Source: Croceicoccus bisphenolivorans (GTDB lineage Bacteria; Pseudomonadota; Alphaproteobacteria; Sphingomonadales; Sphingomonadaceae). Taken from it: a stretch of DNA of 64,000 nucleotides. This document shows, piece after piece, positions 35,032-43,719 of the stretch. The stretch lies in assembly GCF_001634625.1 (NCBI RefSeq), contig NZ_LRSE01000003.1, positions 62,001-126,000 of the forward strand, in the 5' to 3' direction. Numbering within the stretch: the first letter of the stretch is position 1; every line of letters starts with the position of its first letter. The notes beneath the pieces are model-generated. The model saw nothing but the letters and a program-made list of their open reading frames with translations. It did not search any database and was not told the DNA's origin. A program made the position numbers and the translations under genes.

Positions 35032-36582
35032 TCAGGTTTTGCGGTAATCAGGCGGCGAGCCGGATGTTTGCCAATACCGCTCGAGTCCGATTTTCGACAC
35101 CAGGGTTTCAAATCGAGGATCTGCACGCATGGGCGCGGTCACCGGCTCAAACAACAGTCGCGTTTGCCGCTGGTCGATGGATACGCTGCTTCCAGGTTTG
35201 GAATCGCTCCCCGGCAAGAAAAAATCGGGGACGCTGTAGCCGCTGCTGAAATAGTAGGCGTTTGCAACGTCGAACGCTTCGTTCACTCGGCCAAGGGCAC
35301 TTAAACCTCTCAAGGCCAGTTCCGCCTCATACATACATAAGCGTGCCCGACTGACGAGTAAGCGGGTGACCGCGTCGACCTGCTTGCTGTCCTGGGTTTC
35401 CAATGCCTTTGCCAGAGTGTCAAACCTAGCCACCCTTTCCGGGACGGTTCCCGTTGGCGCATTCCGCGTATCGTGTGCAAGTGCGATCGCAGCGTCGAAT
35501 TCGCCGTTATAGAGCTTTATATACAATCGGGTCAGCCAGATAGACACCTGCGTGGGGTATAGCGAGGCGGCCTTGTCCAGTTCACGGTCTGCGTCTTCGA
35601 TCTGCCCTGCGCTCCATAGCCCCAATATCAAATTGTTGTGATCTGCCGGGGTCAGAGGGCCGTCCGGCAGACGGCGAAACAGGGACACGGCCTCGAGATT
35701 GCGTCCGACGCAGGGAAGGGCAGTAGCTGTATAGACGATGGCGTCATAATTATCGGGCTCGGCCTTAAGTGCCCGGCGTTGGCACCGGTCCCGCTCAAGA
35801 TAATGTCCGATAAGCGGCAGCGCGACCGACCGGGCGATTTCACCGCAGGCGTTGTCGGGATCAAGCTCCAGTGCTTGTTGCGCCGCGGACTCGGCCCGCA
35901 CGCGCAGGCTCTGGGCCTCCGGTCGCTCACGATAGTGCGAGACCACGCCGTAGGCGATGCCCAGCCGGCCCCACCCGTCCGCGAAAGTCGGAGCCAGTTC
36001 GACGACGTTCCTGAGAAGGCCGATGCTCTGGTTTTGCGCATCGCGCGTGTTTTGCCCCAGAAGCTGCCGCGATTGATCCAGCAGATCCCTGATTTCGGGT
36101 GAAACCGCGCCTCGCTCCCGCGACCGGTTGTACCATGCACCGCCACCCAGCAACGCCAGGGCACCCGAACCGAGCATGACCCCTCTGCGATCCATGGCGA
36201 ATAATGTCGGCAAGCGCGAGGGTGGGCGGGCCAATCGTCCTTCCGCGTCAAGGATAAGCCGATAGCCGATCTTGTTGAGGGTTTCGATCCTGGCAATGTC
36301 TTCGCCGACTTTCCTCACCGCCTTGCGCAACCGCGAGATGACGCGATTGATGGCATCTTCGCCGACAATCCGTCCGTCCCAACAACTGTCGATCAGATCG
36401 TCTCGGGTAACGATGCCGCCATCTGCGCGGGCGAGCGCAACCAGAACCTGCATGACCCGGTGTTCAAGGACTATCGGTTCGCCATCGGGACCGATCAGTT
36501 CGCGCGTGCGGGGCAGGATCGTAAGCGGACCCGCATTGAAGTCCACCTCGTGAGCGAGATCTATTCTGGTCACAGTCATCAT
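35032..36582 (-). CDS. Winged-helix (CadC/OmpR-type) regulator with membrane segment and TPR domain
   Basis: 516 residues. Residues about 8-112 are an OmpR/CadC winged helix ('HRVMQVLVALARADGGIVTR', 'INRVISRLRKAVRKV', 'TLNKIGYRLI'). Residues about 133-151 are a Gly/Leu-rich membrane segment. The remainder is helical with TPR-type repeats ('NVVELAPTFADGWGRLGIAYG', 'ALKAEPDNYDAIVYTATALP', 'LDKAASLYPTQVSIWLTRLY'). The design is a membrane one-component regulator with a TPR sensory part. Start: two adjacent ATGs (36582, 36579). Paralogue of the gene at 1-716. It diverges from the UrcA-family gene, a possible target. Confidence 0.83.
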   Translation of the reverse strand: MMTVTRIDLAHEVDFNAGPLTILPRTRELIGPDGEPIVLEHRVMQVLVALARADGGIVTRDDLIDSCWDGRIVGEDAINRVISRLRKAVRKVGEDIARIETLNKIGYRLILDAEGRLARPPSRLPTLFAMDRRGVMLGSGALALLGGGAWYNRSRERGAVSPEIRDLLDQSRQLLGQNTRDAQNQSIGLLRNVVELAPTFADGWGRLGIAYGVVSHYRERPEAQSLRVRAESAAQQALELDPDNACGEIARSVALPLIGHYLERDRCQRRALKAEPDNYDAIVYTATALPCVGRNLEAVSLFRRLPDGPLTPADHNNLILGLWSAGQIEDADRELDKAASLYPTQVSIWLTRLYIKLYNGEFDAAIALAHDTRNAPTGTVPERVARFDTLAKALETQDSKQVDAVTRLLVSRARLCMYEAELALRGLSALGRVNEAFDVANAYYFSSGYSVPDFFLPGSDSKPGSSVSIDQRQTRLLFEPVTAPMRADPRFETLVSKIGLERYWQTSGSPPDYRKT

Positions 36583-36821
36583 CTGGTGACCCGGTAATAT
36601 TCGATGCGCCTGAAACTTATGGTGAAGGGGCAAGCGAGTCAATGCGACGGGAACGCTGCCAAGGGCAACCAAGTCAACCCGCGTAGAGGCCAAGTCCCCC
36701 ACCAACTGAACCGCACCAGTATTCATCGATTCATCAGGTAAATATCAGGATATCGTCCTCGCACATTACCCTTTGTCGGCCGCATCCTTCGCCCACGCTC
36801 ATGCGACGAAGGAGAACAATC

Positions 36822-37187
36822 ATGTACCGTTCCGCAATGTTCGCATTTCCTGTTGCTGCATCGATGATGCTGGCAGCACCTGCGGTCGCCAATCCCGCGA
36901 CCACGGAGGCAGAGGAATCGGTCAGGGTCGGCTATGCCGATATCAGACTTGATACAGAGGAGGGGCAAGACGAGTTGAGGGCGCGGGTAACACACGCCGC
37001 CAAGCAAGTCTGCGGATTTTATGACGTGCCATTCGAAATCTCGATCTTCCTGCACACTTGCCTGAAATCCGTCATGAGAAGTGCCAATCACCAGATCGCG
37101 ATCGCCATAACGCGTGCATCGGCGCGGTCAGCCAGGACCGACCAGGATACCGAACCAATGGACATAAAACTTGCGGTAGTTCGCTAA
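36822..37187 (+). CDS. UrcA-family secreted protein
   Basis: 121 residues with a signal peptide (cleavage after 'APAVAN'-like region, about residue 24). The mature protein has 'VRVGYADIRLDTEEGQDELR' followed by 'ARVTHAAKQVCG' and one further Cys ('HTCLKSV'), the pattern of UrcA proteins, which are small periplasmic proteins of unknown function frequent in sphingomonads and Caulobacter relatives. The two Cys may form a disulfide. AAGGAG 8 bases upstream fixes the ATG at 36822. It is divergent from the winged-helix/TPR regulator. Confidence 0.8.
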   Translation: MYRSAMFAFPVAASMMLAAPAVANPATTEAEESVRVGYADIRLDTEEGQDELRARVTHAAKQVCGFYDVPFEISIFLHTCLKSVMRSANHQIAIAITRASARSARTDQDTEPMDIKLAVVR

Positions 37188-37281
37188 AGCAGCCTAACGC
37201 TTTATCGCTTTCGGCAATCCGGCGGCCTTTGGGGTCGCTAGCCGCCAGTCCGCTAAGCAGCCATAGACCCGACCAACCGCC

Positions 37282-38004
37282 CTACCCCATCGCCAGCACC
37301 GTCCTTTGCGCGACGTCCGCGATCAGGGCGGCCCAGCGCGCCTGCCCCGCCTCGTCGGCGATCTGGTCGTTGCGGACTTCGATGGCGAGGTAGTCGCGGC
37401 CCTTGTCCTCTGCGTGGCGGTTCATCGTCGCGTTGAGGTCGCGGCCCGAATAAGGCTCGTTATCGCCCACGATCAGGCCCTGATCGGCAAACAGCCGCAT
37501 CGCGTGGAAGGCGGGGTTCGAGGTCTGGTTGTAGAGCAGCGAAACCTGCCACGGGCGCGCTTCCTCCGGCCGGGTTTCAAGGCGCGGGGTAAAGCTGTGG
37601 AGCGAGACGATAAGGCGCGGTTGCGCTGCTTCCAACCAAGCCTCCAGCGCGTCGTGATAGGGGTGGTAGAACGCGTCGATCCGCCCCTGCCGGTCCGCGC
37701 CGATGTTTCCCGCGATCAAGTGCCCGTCGCTGGTTTCGGGGATGAGGCCGGGGTGATCCTCCTCCCGGTGGAGGTCGATGACGAGGCGGCTGAGCGTGGC
37801 CAGATGCGCGGGGATGCCGTGGCGGCGGGCCATGCGTTCGGCCACGCCGTCCACCCCGATGTCGACCGCGACATGTTCGTCCATCACGCCGGGTGCAACG
37901 CCCAGTTCGATGCCTTCGGGCACGGCGTTGCTGGCATGGTCGGCAACCAGAACGATCCCGCCCGGTTGCGGCGTGCCGAGGGTGCGGTAGGGGGTGAAAG
38001 TCAA
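37282..38004 (-). CDS. N-formylglutamate amidohydrolase family protein
   Basis: 240 residues; FGase family, zinc hydrolases that cleave N-formylglutamate in histidine breakdown, although many members have other or unknown substrates. Landmarks are 'LVADHASNAVPEG', 'RLVIDLHREEDHPGLIPETSDG', 'LIVSLHSFTPRL' and 'IEVRNDQIADEAGQARWA'. A TTG at 38004 is chosen: GGAG lies 7 bases upstream and it overlaps the ispE stop (TTGA). A GTG at 38028 is the alternative. No hut genes are nearby, so its pathway is open. Confidence 0.82.
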   Translation of the reverse strand: MTFTPYRTLGTPQPGGIVLVADHASNAVPEGIELGVAPGVMDEHVAVDIGVDGVAERMARRHGIPAHLATLSRLVIDLHREEDHPGLIPETSDGHLIAGNIGADRQGRIDAFYHPYHDALEAWLEAAQPRLIVSLHSFTPRLETRPEEARPWQVSLLYNQTSNPAFHAMRLFADQGLIVGDNEPYSGRDLNATMNRHAEDKGRDYLAIEVRNDQIADEAGQARWAALIADVAQRTVLAMG

Positions 38005-38825
38005 CGTATCGCTCCGCTCATCTGCCACCAGTCGGGATGGCTGGCGGCGATGGTTTGCGCGGCACCGTCGCGCGCCGCAGGGTCATCGTACAACGCGAAA
38101 CAGGTCGCACCCGATCCCGACATGCGGGCCAGCCACGGCGCGGTATCGCGCATCGCGGCAAGGACATCGGCGATGGCGGGGCAGATCGCGATAGCTGGCG
38201 TTTCGAGATCGTTGCGCCCATCGGTGGCGATCTGACGCGCCGTGCCGGTGGGCAGCGGGCCGCGATCCTTGCCGCCGCCCAATTCACCCCACGCCTTGAA
38301 TACAGGCCCCGTGGGCACGGGCTGGCGCGGGTTCACCAACAAGACCGGCGTGCCTTTCAGGTCGTTCTGAACCTTGGCGAGATCGGTGCCCGTGCCGGTG
38401 CCGATCTTCATTTCGGACCAGACGCAGGCCGGAACGTCCGCGCCCAGCGTTGCGGCGCGTTGCATGACGTCGCTAGGCACCGATTGCTCTGCGGCGATCA
38501 TGCGGATCAGCGCGCCCGCATCGGCGGACCCGCCCCCCAGCCCCGCCGCGACGGGCAGGTTCTTTTCGAGATGGACGTGCCAGCCCTCGCCGCGCGGAAA
38601 CTTGGTCAGCGTATGGGCCAGGATGTTGTCAAAGGGGTTGTCGAGCGCGCCCGCAAACTCGCCGGAAACGGTGATCTTGTCCTCGTCGGCGAACTTTGCG
38701 GTCAGCCTGTCGCCATCGTCGACGAAGGCGAAGAGCGTTTCAAGCTCGTGATACCCGTCCTCCCGCCGCCTGCGAACATGCAGCGCTAGGTTGATCTTGG
38801 CGTAGGCGGTTTCGGAGAGGGTCAT
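38001..38825 (-). CDS. ispE: 4-diphosphocytidyl-2-C-methyl-D-erythritol kinase
   Basis: 274 residues; ATP-dependent kinase in the MEP isoprenoid pathway. The GHMP-kinase motif 'LPVAAGLGGGSADAGALIR' and the N-terminal 'AYAKINLALHVRRRREDGYHELE' are intact, with a C-terminal 'MSGSGATCFALYD'. The ATG at 38825 is used; an upstream frame only reads through the palindromic repeat (giving 'LDSRLRGND'). It overlaps the amidohydrolase start. Confidence 0.93.
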   Translation of the reverse strand: MTLSETAYAKINLALHVRRRREDGYHELETLFAFVDDGDRLTAKFADEDKITVSGEFAGALDNPFDNILAHTLTKFPRGEGWHVHLEKNLPVAAGLGGGSADAGALIRMIAAEQSVPSDVMQRAATLGADVPACVWSEMKIGTGTGTDLAKVQNDLKGTPVLLVNPRQPVPTGPVFKAWGELGGGKDRGPLPTGTARQIATDGRNDLETPAIAICPAIADVLAAMRDTAPWLARMSGSGATCFALYDDPAARDGAAQTIAASHPDWWQMSGAIR

Positions 38826-38834
38826 CGCACTTTC

Positions 38835-38862
38835 GTCATTCCCGCGAAGGCGGGAATCCAGC
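38835..38862. repeat. Palindromic repeat, copy A, at the 3' end of the GIY-YIG pseudogene
   Basis: A 28-base element with stem ATTCCCGC-GAAG-GCGGGAAT. It is the same element, inverted, as the copy at 39184-39211 (26 of 28 bases match). It encodes the last codons and stop of the GIY-YIG frame. Such GTCATTCCCGCGAAGGCGGG-type repeats are common in proteobacterial genomes. Confidence 0.85.
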
Positions 38863-39174
38863 CTGCGCCAAAGGTTCAAATCCAAAGTCGACTGCAAGGT
38901 CGAGCCAATCGGGATTACTCTCCTCGATCAAGTGCAGCTTCCACGCACGGTTCCATTTTTTCAACTGCTTCTCGCGGACGATAGCGCTTTCCATCGTCGC
39001 ATGCTGCTCGAACCATACCAGCCGATGCACATTATATCGCTTGGCGAAACCTTAGATCTCTGCGCTGCGGTGTTGGTGCAAGCGCGCAATCAGGTTCGAT
39101 GCCACCCCGATGTAAAGGGTGCCGTTGCGCCGGGAGGCCAGCATATAGACTATCGGGCTGAATTCACGGTTCAC
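38836..39174 (-). pseudogene. GIY-YIG nuclease-like gene with a premature stop
   Basis: The minus-strand frame from the GTG at 39174 reads 'VNREFSPIVYMLASRRNGTL' and 'YIGVASNLIARLHQHRSAEI', the GIY-YIG domain start, then meets TAA (39054-39052). The same frame resumes with 'GFAKRYNVHRLVWFEQH' and 'AIVREKQLKKWNRAWK', the usual second half, and ends at 38836. No frameshift is needed; one nonsense codon splits the gene. The family is of about 95-110 residues and often sits among palindromic repeats. The tail alone (38836-39030, 64 residues) could be made from an internal start but lacks the catalytic half. Confidence 0.85.
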
Positions 39175-39183
39175 GCGCGCCTC

Positions 39184-39211
39184 GCTGGATCCCCGCCTTC
39201 GCGGGGATGAC
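39184..39211. repeat. Palindromic repeat, copy B, upstream of the GIY-YIG pseudogene
   Basis: Inverted relative to copy A. Its stem is ATCCCCGC-GAAG-GCGGGGAT when read in the same sense. The two differences from copy A are the two members of one base pair (T-A to C-G), so the hairpin is kept. Confidence 0.85.
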
Positions 39212-39254
39212 GAAGGTTGTGTCGTCGTGAAGTCAGGCTCCGATCACCCACCCC

Positions 39255-40901
39255 TCACATATTCGGATAGTTCGGTCCGCCGCCGCCTTCGGGCGTGGTC
39301 CAGATGATGTTCTGCTTCGGATCCTTGATGTCGCAGGTCTTGCAGTGGACGCAGTTCTGCGCGTTGATCACGAACTTCGGCTCGCCCTCTTCGACGCCCG
39401 TGAATTCATAGACGCCTGCCGGGCAATACCGCTGCGAAGGGCCGCCATAGACCGGCAGGTTCACCGCAACCGGGATCGACGGATCCTTGAGCTTCAGGTG
39501 GCAGGGCTGGTCTTCCTCGTGGTTGGTGTTCGACAGGAACACCGAGGAAAGGCGGTCGAAGCTGATCTTGCCGTCGGGCTTGGGATAGTCGATCTTCTTG
39601 TAAAGATCGGCGCGGCCCGTGCTTTCGTAGTCCGCGTGGTGCCCCATCGTGATCGGCAACCCGATCTTCAGCGTGCGCATCCACATGTCGGCACCGGCCA
39701 GAACGGTGCCCAGAGCGCCGCCGAACTTGGCGACGGCAGGTTCGGCGTTCTTCACCTTCTTCAGTTCTTCCGCGATCCAGCTGTTACGCAGGTTCGCCTC
39801 GTACTCGGCCACCTCGTCATTCTCGCGGCCAGCGGCGATCGCCTCTGCAATCGCTTCGGCGGCGAGCATCCCGCTCTTCATCGCGGTGTGGCTGCCCTTG
39901 ATGCGGGGCACGTTCACGAAACCTGCCGCACAGCCGATCAGCGCGCCGCCGGGGAAGCCGAGCTTGGGCACCGACTGCCAGCCGCCTTCGTTGATGGCGC
40001 GCGCGCCGTATGCCACGCGCTTGCCGCCTTCGAGGATCTTGCGGATTTCGGGGTGCTGCTTCCAGCGCTGGAATTCCTCGAAAGGATAGACCCACGGGTT
40101 CTTGTAATCGAGCGCCACCACGAAACCCAAAGCAACCTGCCCGTTCGCCTGGTGATAGAGGAACCCGCCGCCCCAGCTTTCGCTTTCGCTCAGCGGCCAG
40201 CCCTGCGTGTGGATGACGCGGCCGGGAACGTGCTTGTCGGGATCGATGTCCCACAGTTCCTTCATGCCCAGGCCATAGACCTGCGGCTGGCAATCCGCCT
40301 CGAGGTCGTACTTTGCCTTCAGTTCCTTGGTCAGCGAACCGCGCGCACCTTCGGCGAACAGCGTGTACTTGCCGTGCAGTTCCATGCCCGGCTGATAGTC
40401 GCCCTTGTGCGAGCCGTCGGCGGCAACGCCCATGTCGCCGGTGGCCACGCCCTTTACCGAGCCATCGTCGTTATAAAGCACTTCGGCAGCAGGGAAGCCG
40501 GGGAAGATCTCGATGCCAAGCTCCTCGGCCTTTTCGGCGAGCCAGCGGCACAGGTTGCCCAGCGATCCGGTGTAGTTGCCATCGTTCGACAGCAGCGGCG
40601 GCATCGCGATGTGCGGAAGCGAGTACTTCTTGCCGCGCGTCAGGACCCAGTGGAGGTTGTCCGTCACCGGCGTTTCCGCCATCGGGCAACCTTCATCGCG
40701 CCAGTCGGGGAACAGTTCATCAAGCGCGCGCGGATCGATCACCGCGCCCGACAGGATGTGCGCACCGATCTCCGATCCTTTTTCAAGGATGCAGACTTCG
40801 ATTTCGGGGTTCACCTGCTTCAGCCGGATCGCCGCCGAAAGGCCCGCCACGCCGCCGCCGACAACGACGACGTCATAGGGCATCGATTCCCGTTCGCTCA
40901 T
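39255..40901 (-). CDS. Electron transfer flavoprotein-ubiquinone oxidoreductase
   Basis: 548 residues; passes electrons from ETF to ubiquinone at the inner membrane. The FAD Rossmann motif is 'VVVVGGGVAGLSAAIRLKQ'; a central substrate region has 'GWPLSESESWGGGFLYHQ'; the C-terminal 4Fe-4S ligands are in 'YCPAGVYEF' and 'NCVHCKTCDIKDP'. The length matches the family. The ATG at 40901 with GGGGAAG upstream is used. It diverges from the gene at 41043 and precedes the GIY-YIG pseudogene and ispE on the same strand. Confidence 0.94.
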   Translation of the reverse strand: MSERESMPYDVVVVGGGVAGLSAAIRLKQVNPEIEVCILEKGSEIGAHILSGAVIDPRALDELFPDWRDEGCPMAETPVTDNLHWVLTRGKKYSLPHIAMPPLLSNDGNYTGSLGNLCRWLAEKAEELGIEIFPGFPAAEVLYNDDGSVKGVATGDMGVAADGSHKGDYQPGMELHGKYTLFAEGARGSLTKELKAKYDLEADCQPQVYGLGMKELWDIDPDKHVPGRVIHTQGWPLSESESWGGGFLYHQANGQVALGFVVALDYKNPWVYPFEEFQRWKQHPEIRKILEGGKRVAYGARAINEGGWQSVPKLGFPGGALIGCAAGFVNVPRIKGSHTAMKSGMLAAEAIAEAIAAGRENDEVAEYEANLRNSWIAEELKKVKNAEPAVAKFGGALGTVLAGADMWMRTLKIGLPITMGHHADYESTGRADLYKKIDYPKPDGKISFDRLSSVFLSNTNHEEDQPCHLKLKDPSIPVAVNLPVYGGPSQRYCPAGVYEFTGVEEGEPKFVINAQNCVHCKTCDIKDPKQNIIWTTPEGGGGPNYPNM

Positions 40902-41042
40902 CTTCCCAACTTCCCCTAGCAATCTTATCCGTTCGATTTTCACATCAGGCCTTGATTGCTGCAAAGCGCAACGTCAAGCCTGCGTGTAGTCGTGGCTGAC
41001 GCAGCAGATGCGCAAGGCCCGCCGCTTTAGGGAACTGGAACT

Positions 41043-41810
41043 TTGGCCAGAAACGCTTCCGACTGGAAGGCCATGATCGAATCGCACGCCGCGTTCTGGC
41101 AGGACGCGGGCGTCGATCTTGCCTTCATCGACGAAGCACAGGACATGCTGGCGGCGGCAGAGGCGGCGAATGCACCCGATGCACCGCCGCGTATCGCGCC
41201 GGTCGAACTTCCTCCGGCAAGGCCGCTTGGCCCGTCCACGCCCGATGTCGCGGCTGTATCCGACAATACGGATCACTGGCCGGACCGGCTGGAGGCGTTC
41301 GCGCCGTGGTGGCTGGCCGAACCGTCGCTGGACAGCGGGCCGGCAGACAGGCGTGTGCCCCCGCGCGGTGCGGCTGGCGCCGAACTGATGGTGATCGTCG
41401 CGCAGCCCGAATCGGTCGACACCGGCACCCTGCTTTCGGGGCCGGAGGGCGCGCTTCTCGATGCGATCGAACGGGCCATGGGCCTTGCGCCGGGGGCGAT
41501 TTATCGCGCGTCCGCCCTCCCCCGGCTCACCCCTGCGGCAGACTGGGCAGAAATCGCGGCAGCCGGAATGGGAGCGGTTCTGCGCCGCCATGTCCAGCTC
41601 GTCGCACCAAAACGTCTGCTCGTCCTGTCGAGAGAGGTTGTCGCCCTGCTTGCGCCCGAGAAATTCGATGCGGACGGCACGGGCGTGGTTGTCGCCGGAA
41701 CGCGCGAAATCCCCGTAATTGCGGCTTATCCACTCGCCCAGATGGCACCAAGGGCCGGATACAAAAGGATTTTCTGGCAACGCTGGCTTGCATTCGCCAA
41801 CAGGGATTGA
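41043..41810 (+). CDS. Uracil-DNA-glycosylase-fold protein with lost catalytic motifs
   Basis: 255 residues. The second half follows the pattern of family 4/5 uracil-DNA glycosylases: 'ELMVIVAQPESVDTGTLL', 'GPEGALLDAIERAMGL', 'LVAPKRLLVLSREVVALL' and 'IPVIAAYPLAQMAPRAGYKR'. The active-site GEAPG/ED motif and the HPS-type motif are replaced, so glycosylase activity is unlikely. There are no cluster Cys residues. The first 110 residues are Ala/Pro-rich. The start is a TTG at 41043 with AGGGA upstream; it is not certain. It diverges from etfQO and precedes the lytic transglycosylase. Confidence 0.65.
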   Translation: MARNASDWKAMIESHAAFWQDAGVDLAFIDEAQDMLAAAEAANAPDAPPRIAPVELPPARPLGPSTPDVAAVSDNTDHWPDRLEAFAPWWLAEPSLDSGPADRRVPPRGAAGAELMVIVAQPESVDTGTLLSGPEGALLDAIERAMGLAPGAIYRASALPRLTPAADWAEIAAAGMGAVLRRHVQLVAPKRLLVLSREVVALLAPEKFDADGTGVVVAGTREIPVIAAYPLAQMAPRAGYKRIFWQRWLAFANRD

Positions 41811-41914
41811 CGAAAAAGCCCAGTGGATTCAACGTGGTGCCATGTGACTGGCCTGCGGCCCTGCTTTTGCGCCGTTCAGTCAGTCTTTACCCTGTTGCCC
41901 GCATAAGGTTTGCC

Positions 41915-43705
41915 ATGATGGTCCCGTCAATCCCCGGAACGTCACGCCTGAAGCGTTTCTGCGCCGCGCTGGCCCTTGCCGGAAGCGCCGCCGCGATCGC
42001 CGCACCCGCCCACGCCAACACCACCGTGCCCGGCACGGCCTCCGTCCGCATTCCGGACCAGCTGAACGGCGAACAGCGCGCGTTCTATTCCGGCATCTTC
42101 GCGCTGATCGATGCGGAAAACTGGACGGAAGTGGAAGCCCGGCTTGCCCTGCGGCCGGACGAGCCGATGAAGCAGGTGGCGCTGGCCGAATACTACCTCA
42201 ATCCGAAAAGCCCCGTGATCGGGCTGGACCAGCTGAACGCGTGGCTGGCGATGGGAACGGACCTGCCGCAGGCCGGACAGATCGGGCGGCTGGCGATCAA
42301 GCGGGGCCTTGAAAGCGGGCCGCAATTGCCGGGCACGCAGCGGCTGGTCTCGATGCGCACGCCTGCCAAACGCATCCTGCCGCGCAAGACCGGCGACATG
42401 ACGATGCCGGACGAGATCGCGAACGCCATCACCGACCGGATCAAGAACGACGATCCGGCGGGCGCACGCATCCTGCTGGACGGTGTGGACGCCACGCTTT
42501 CGGGCGAGGCGCGGGCCGAATGGAGGCAGAAGGTCGCATGGTCCTACTATATCGAGAACAACGATGCCGCTGCGCTGTCACTGGCCCGCAATGTCGCCAA
42601 TGGCGGCACCGGCGCATGGGTCGGCGAAGGCTGGTGGGTTGCGGGGCTGGCCGCATGGCGGCTGGGCGATTGCGCATTGGCCGCAGACGGCTTCACCAAC
42701 GCATCGAAAACCGCCGCGAACGAGGAATTGCGCGCCGCATCGCTCTATTGGGCAGCGCGCAGTTTCACCCGCTGTCGCCAGCCGGAACTGGCCGATCCGT
42801 CGCTGCGCTCCGCCGCCGGATATAGCGAGACGCTCTATGGCATGATCGCGGCGGAACAGCTGGGCATGGAACTGCCCAAGGCCGCCGTCGGGCAGGATTT
42901 CTCCGCCCGCGACTGGCAGCAGATCGCCGGCGAACCAAATGTGAAGACGGCGATCGCGCTGGTGGAAATCGGGCGAGAGGGACTGGCCGACGAAGTGCTG
43001 CGCCATCAGGCCAGCATCGGCGATCCGGGCGAATTCGATTCGCTGTCGCGCCTTGCCCGCGCGCTCGGCCTGCCGGGAACGCAGCTTTACATGGCGTACA
43101 ACGCACCGCGCGGGGCAAAGGCCGATCCGGCAACGCGCTATCCGGTAACGCGCTGGGCCCCGAACGAGGGGTGGCGCGTCGATCCCGCACTCGCCTACGC
43201 CCACACATTGCAGGAATCGAACTTCCGCGCCGAAGCCGTCAGCCCCGCGGGCGCGGTCGGCCTGATGCAGATCATGCCCGGCACCGCACGCCACCATGCG
43301 CCATCGCTCGGCCTTGGCAGCTATGACCTGAAAGATCCGGCCACGAACATGAGCTTCGGCCAGCGCAATCTGGAGATGCTGCGCGATTCGGGCGGAACGC
43401 AGGGCCTGCTGCCCAAGATCATGGCCGCATATAACGCGGGGCTGTCGCCGATCACGCGCTGGAACACCGAAATCCGCGACTTCGGCGATCCGCTGCTATG
43501 GATGGAATCGATCCCTTATTGGGAAACGCGCGGCTATGTCGCGATCGTGACGAAGAACTACCTGATGTACCGGCGGCAGGATGGTGAGACGTCCGACGTG
43601 CGCGAAGCCTTTGCCCAGAACCTGTGGCCGAAATTCCCCGGCCCCGGCGGTGCCAGCGCGGTTTCACGGAACGGCAAGCCGGTATTGTCGGGCGCGACCC
43701 GCTAG
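41915..43705 (+). CDS. Soluble lytic murein transglycosylase
   Basis: 596 residues; cleaves peptidoglycan glycan strands to 1,6-anhydromuramic ends in the periplasm. A signal peptide (residues 1 to about 33, ending 'APAHAN') precedes a long helical region like the Slt70 doughnut. The C-terminal catalytic domain has Glu in 'TLQESNFRAEAVSPAG', then 'GLMQIMPGTARHHAP', 'NMSFGQRNLEML', 'AAYNAGLSPI' and 'YVAIVTKNYLMYR'. Two ATGs (41915, 41918) follow AAGG; the first is used. It precedes moaB by 14 bases. Confidence 0.9.
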   Translation: MMVPSIPGTSRLKRFCAALALAGSAAAIAAPAHANTTVPGTASVRIPDQLNGEQRAFYSGIFALIDAENWTEVEARLALRPDEPMKQVALAEYYLNPKSPVIGLDQLNAWLAMGTDLPQAGQIGRLAIKRGLESGPQLPGTQRLVSMRTPAKRILPRKTGDMTMPDEIANAITDRIKNDDPAGARILLDGVDATLSGEARAEWRQKVAWSYYIENNDAAALSLARNVANGGTGAWVGEGWWVAGLAAWRLGDCALAADGFTNASKTAANEELRAASLYWAARSFTRCRQPELADPSLRSAAGYSETLYGMIAAEQLGMELPKAAVGQDFSARDWQQIAGEPNVKTAIALVEIGREGLADEVLRHQASIGDPGEFDSLSRLARALGLPGTQLYMAYNAPRGAKADPATRYPVTRWAPNEGWRVDPALAYAHTLQESNFRAEAVSPAGAVGLMQIMPGTARHHAPSLGLGSYDLKDPATNMSFGQRNLEMLRDSGGTQGLLPKIMAAYNAGLSPITRWNTEIRDFGDPLLWMESIPYWETRGYVAIVTKNYLMYRRQDGETSDVREAFAQNLWPKFPGPGGASAVSRNGKPVLSGATR

Positions 43706-43719
43706 AAAGGCGTTACACG

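Noticed and set aside
41306-41914. Long in-frame upstream extension of the lytic transglycosylase
   Set aside because: It runs through the preceding gene in another frame and has Arg/Cys-rich, non-protein-like composition; the signal peptide begins only at 41915.
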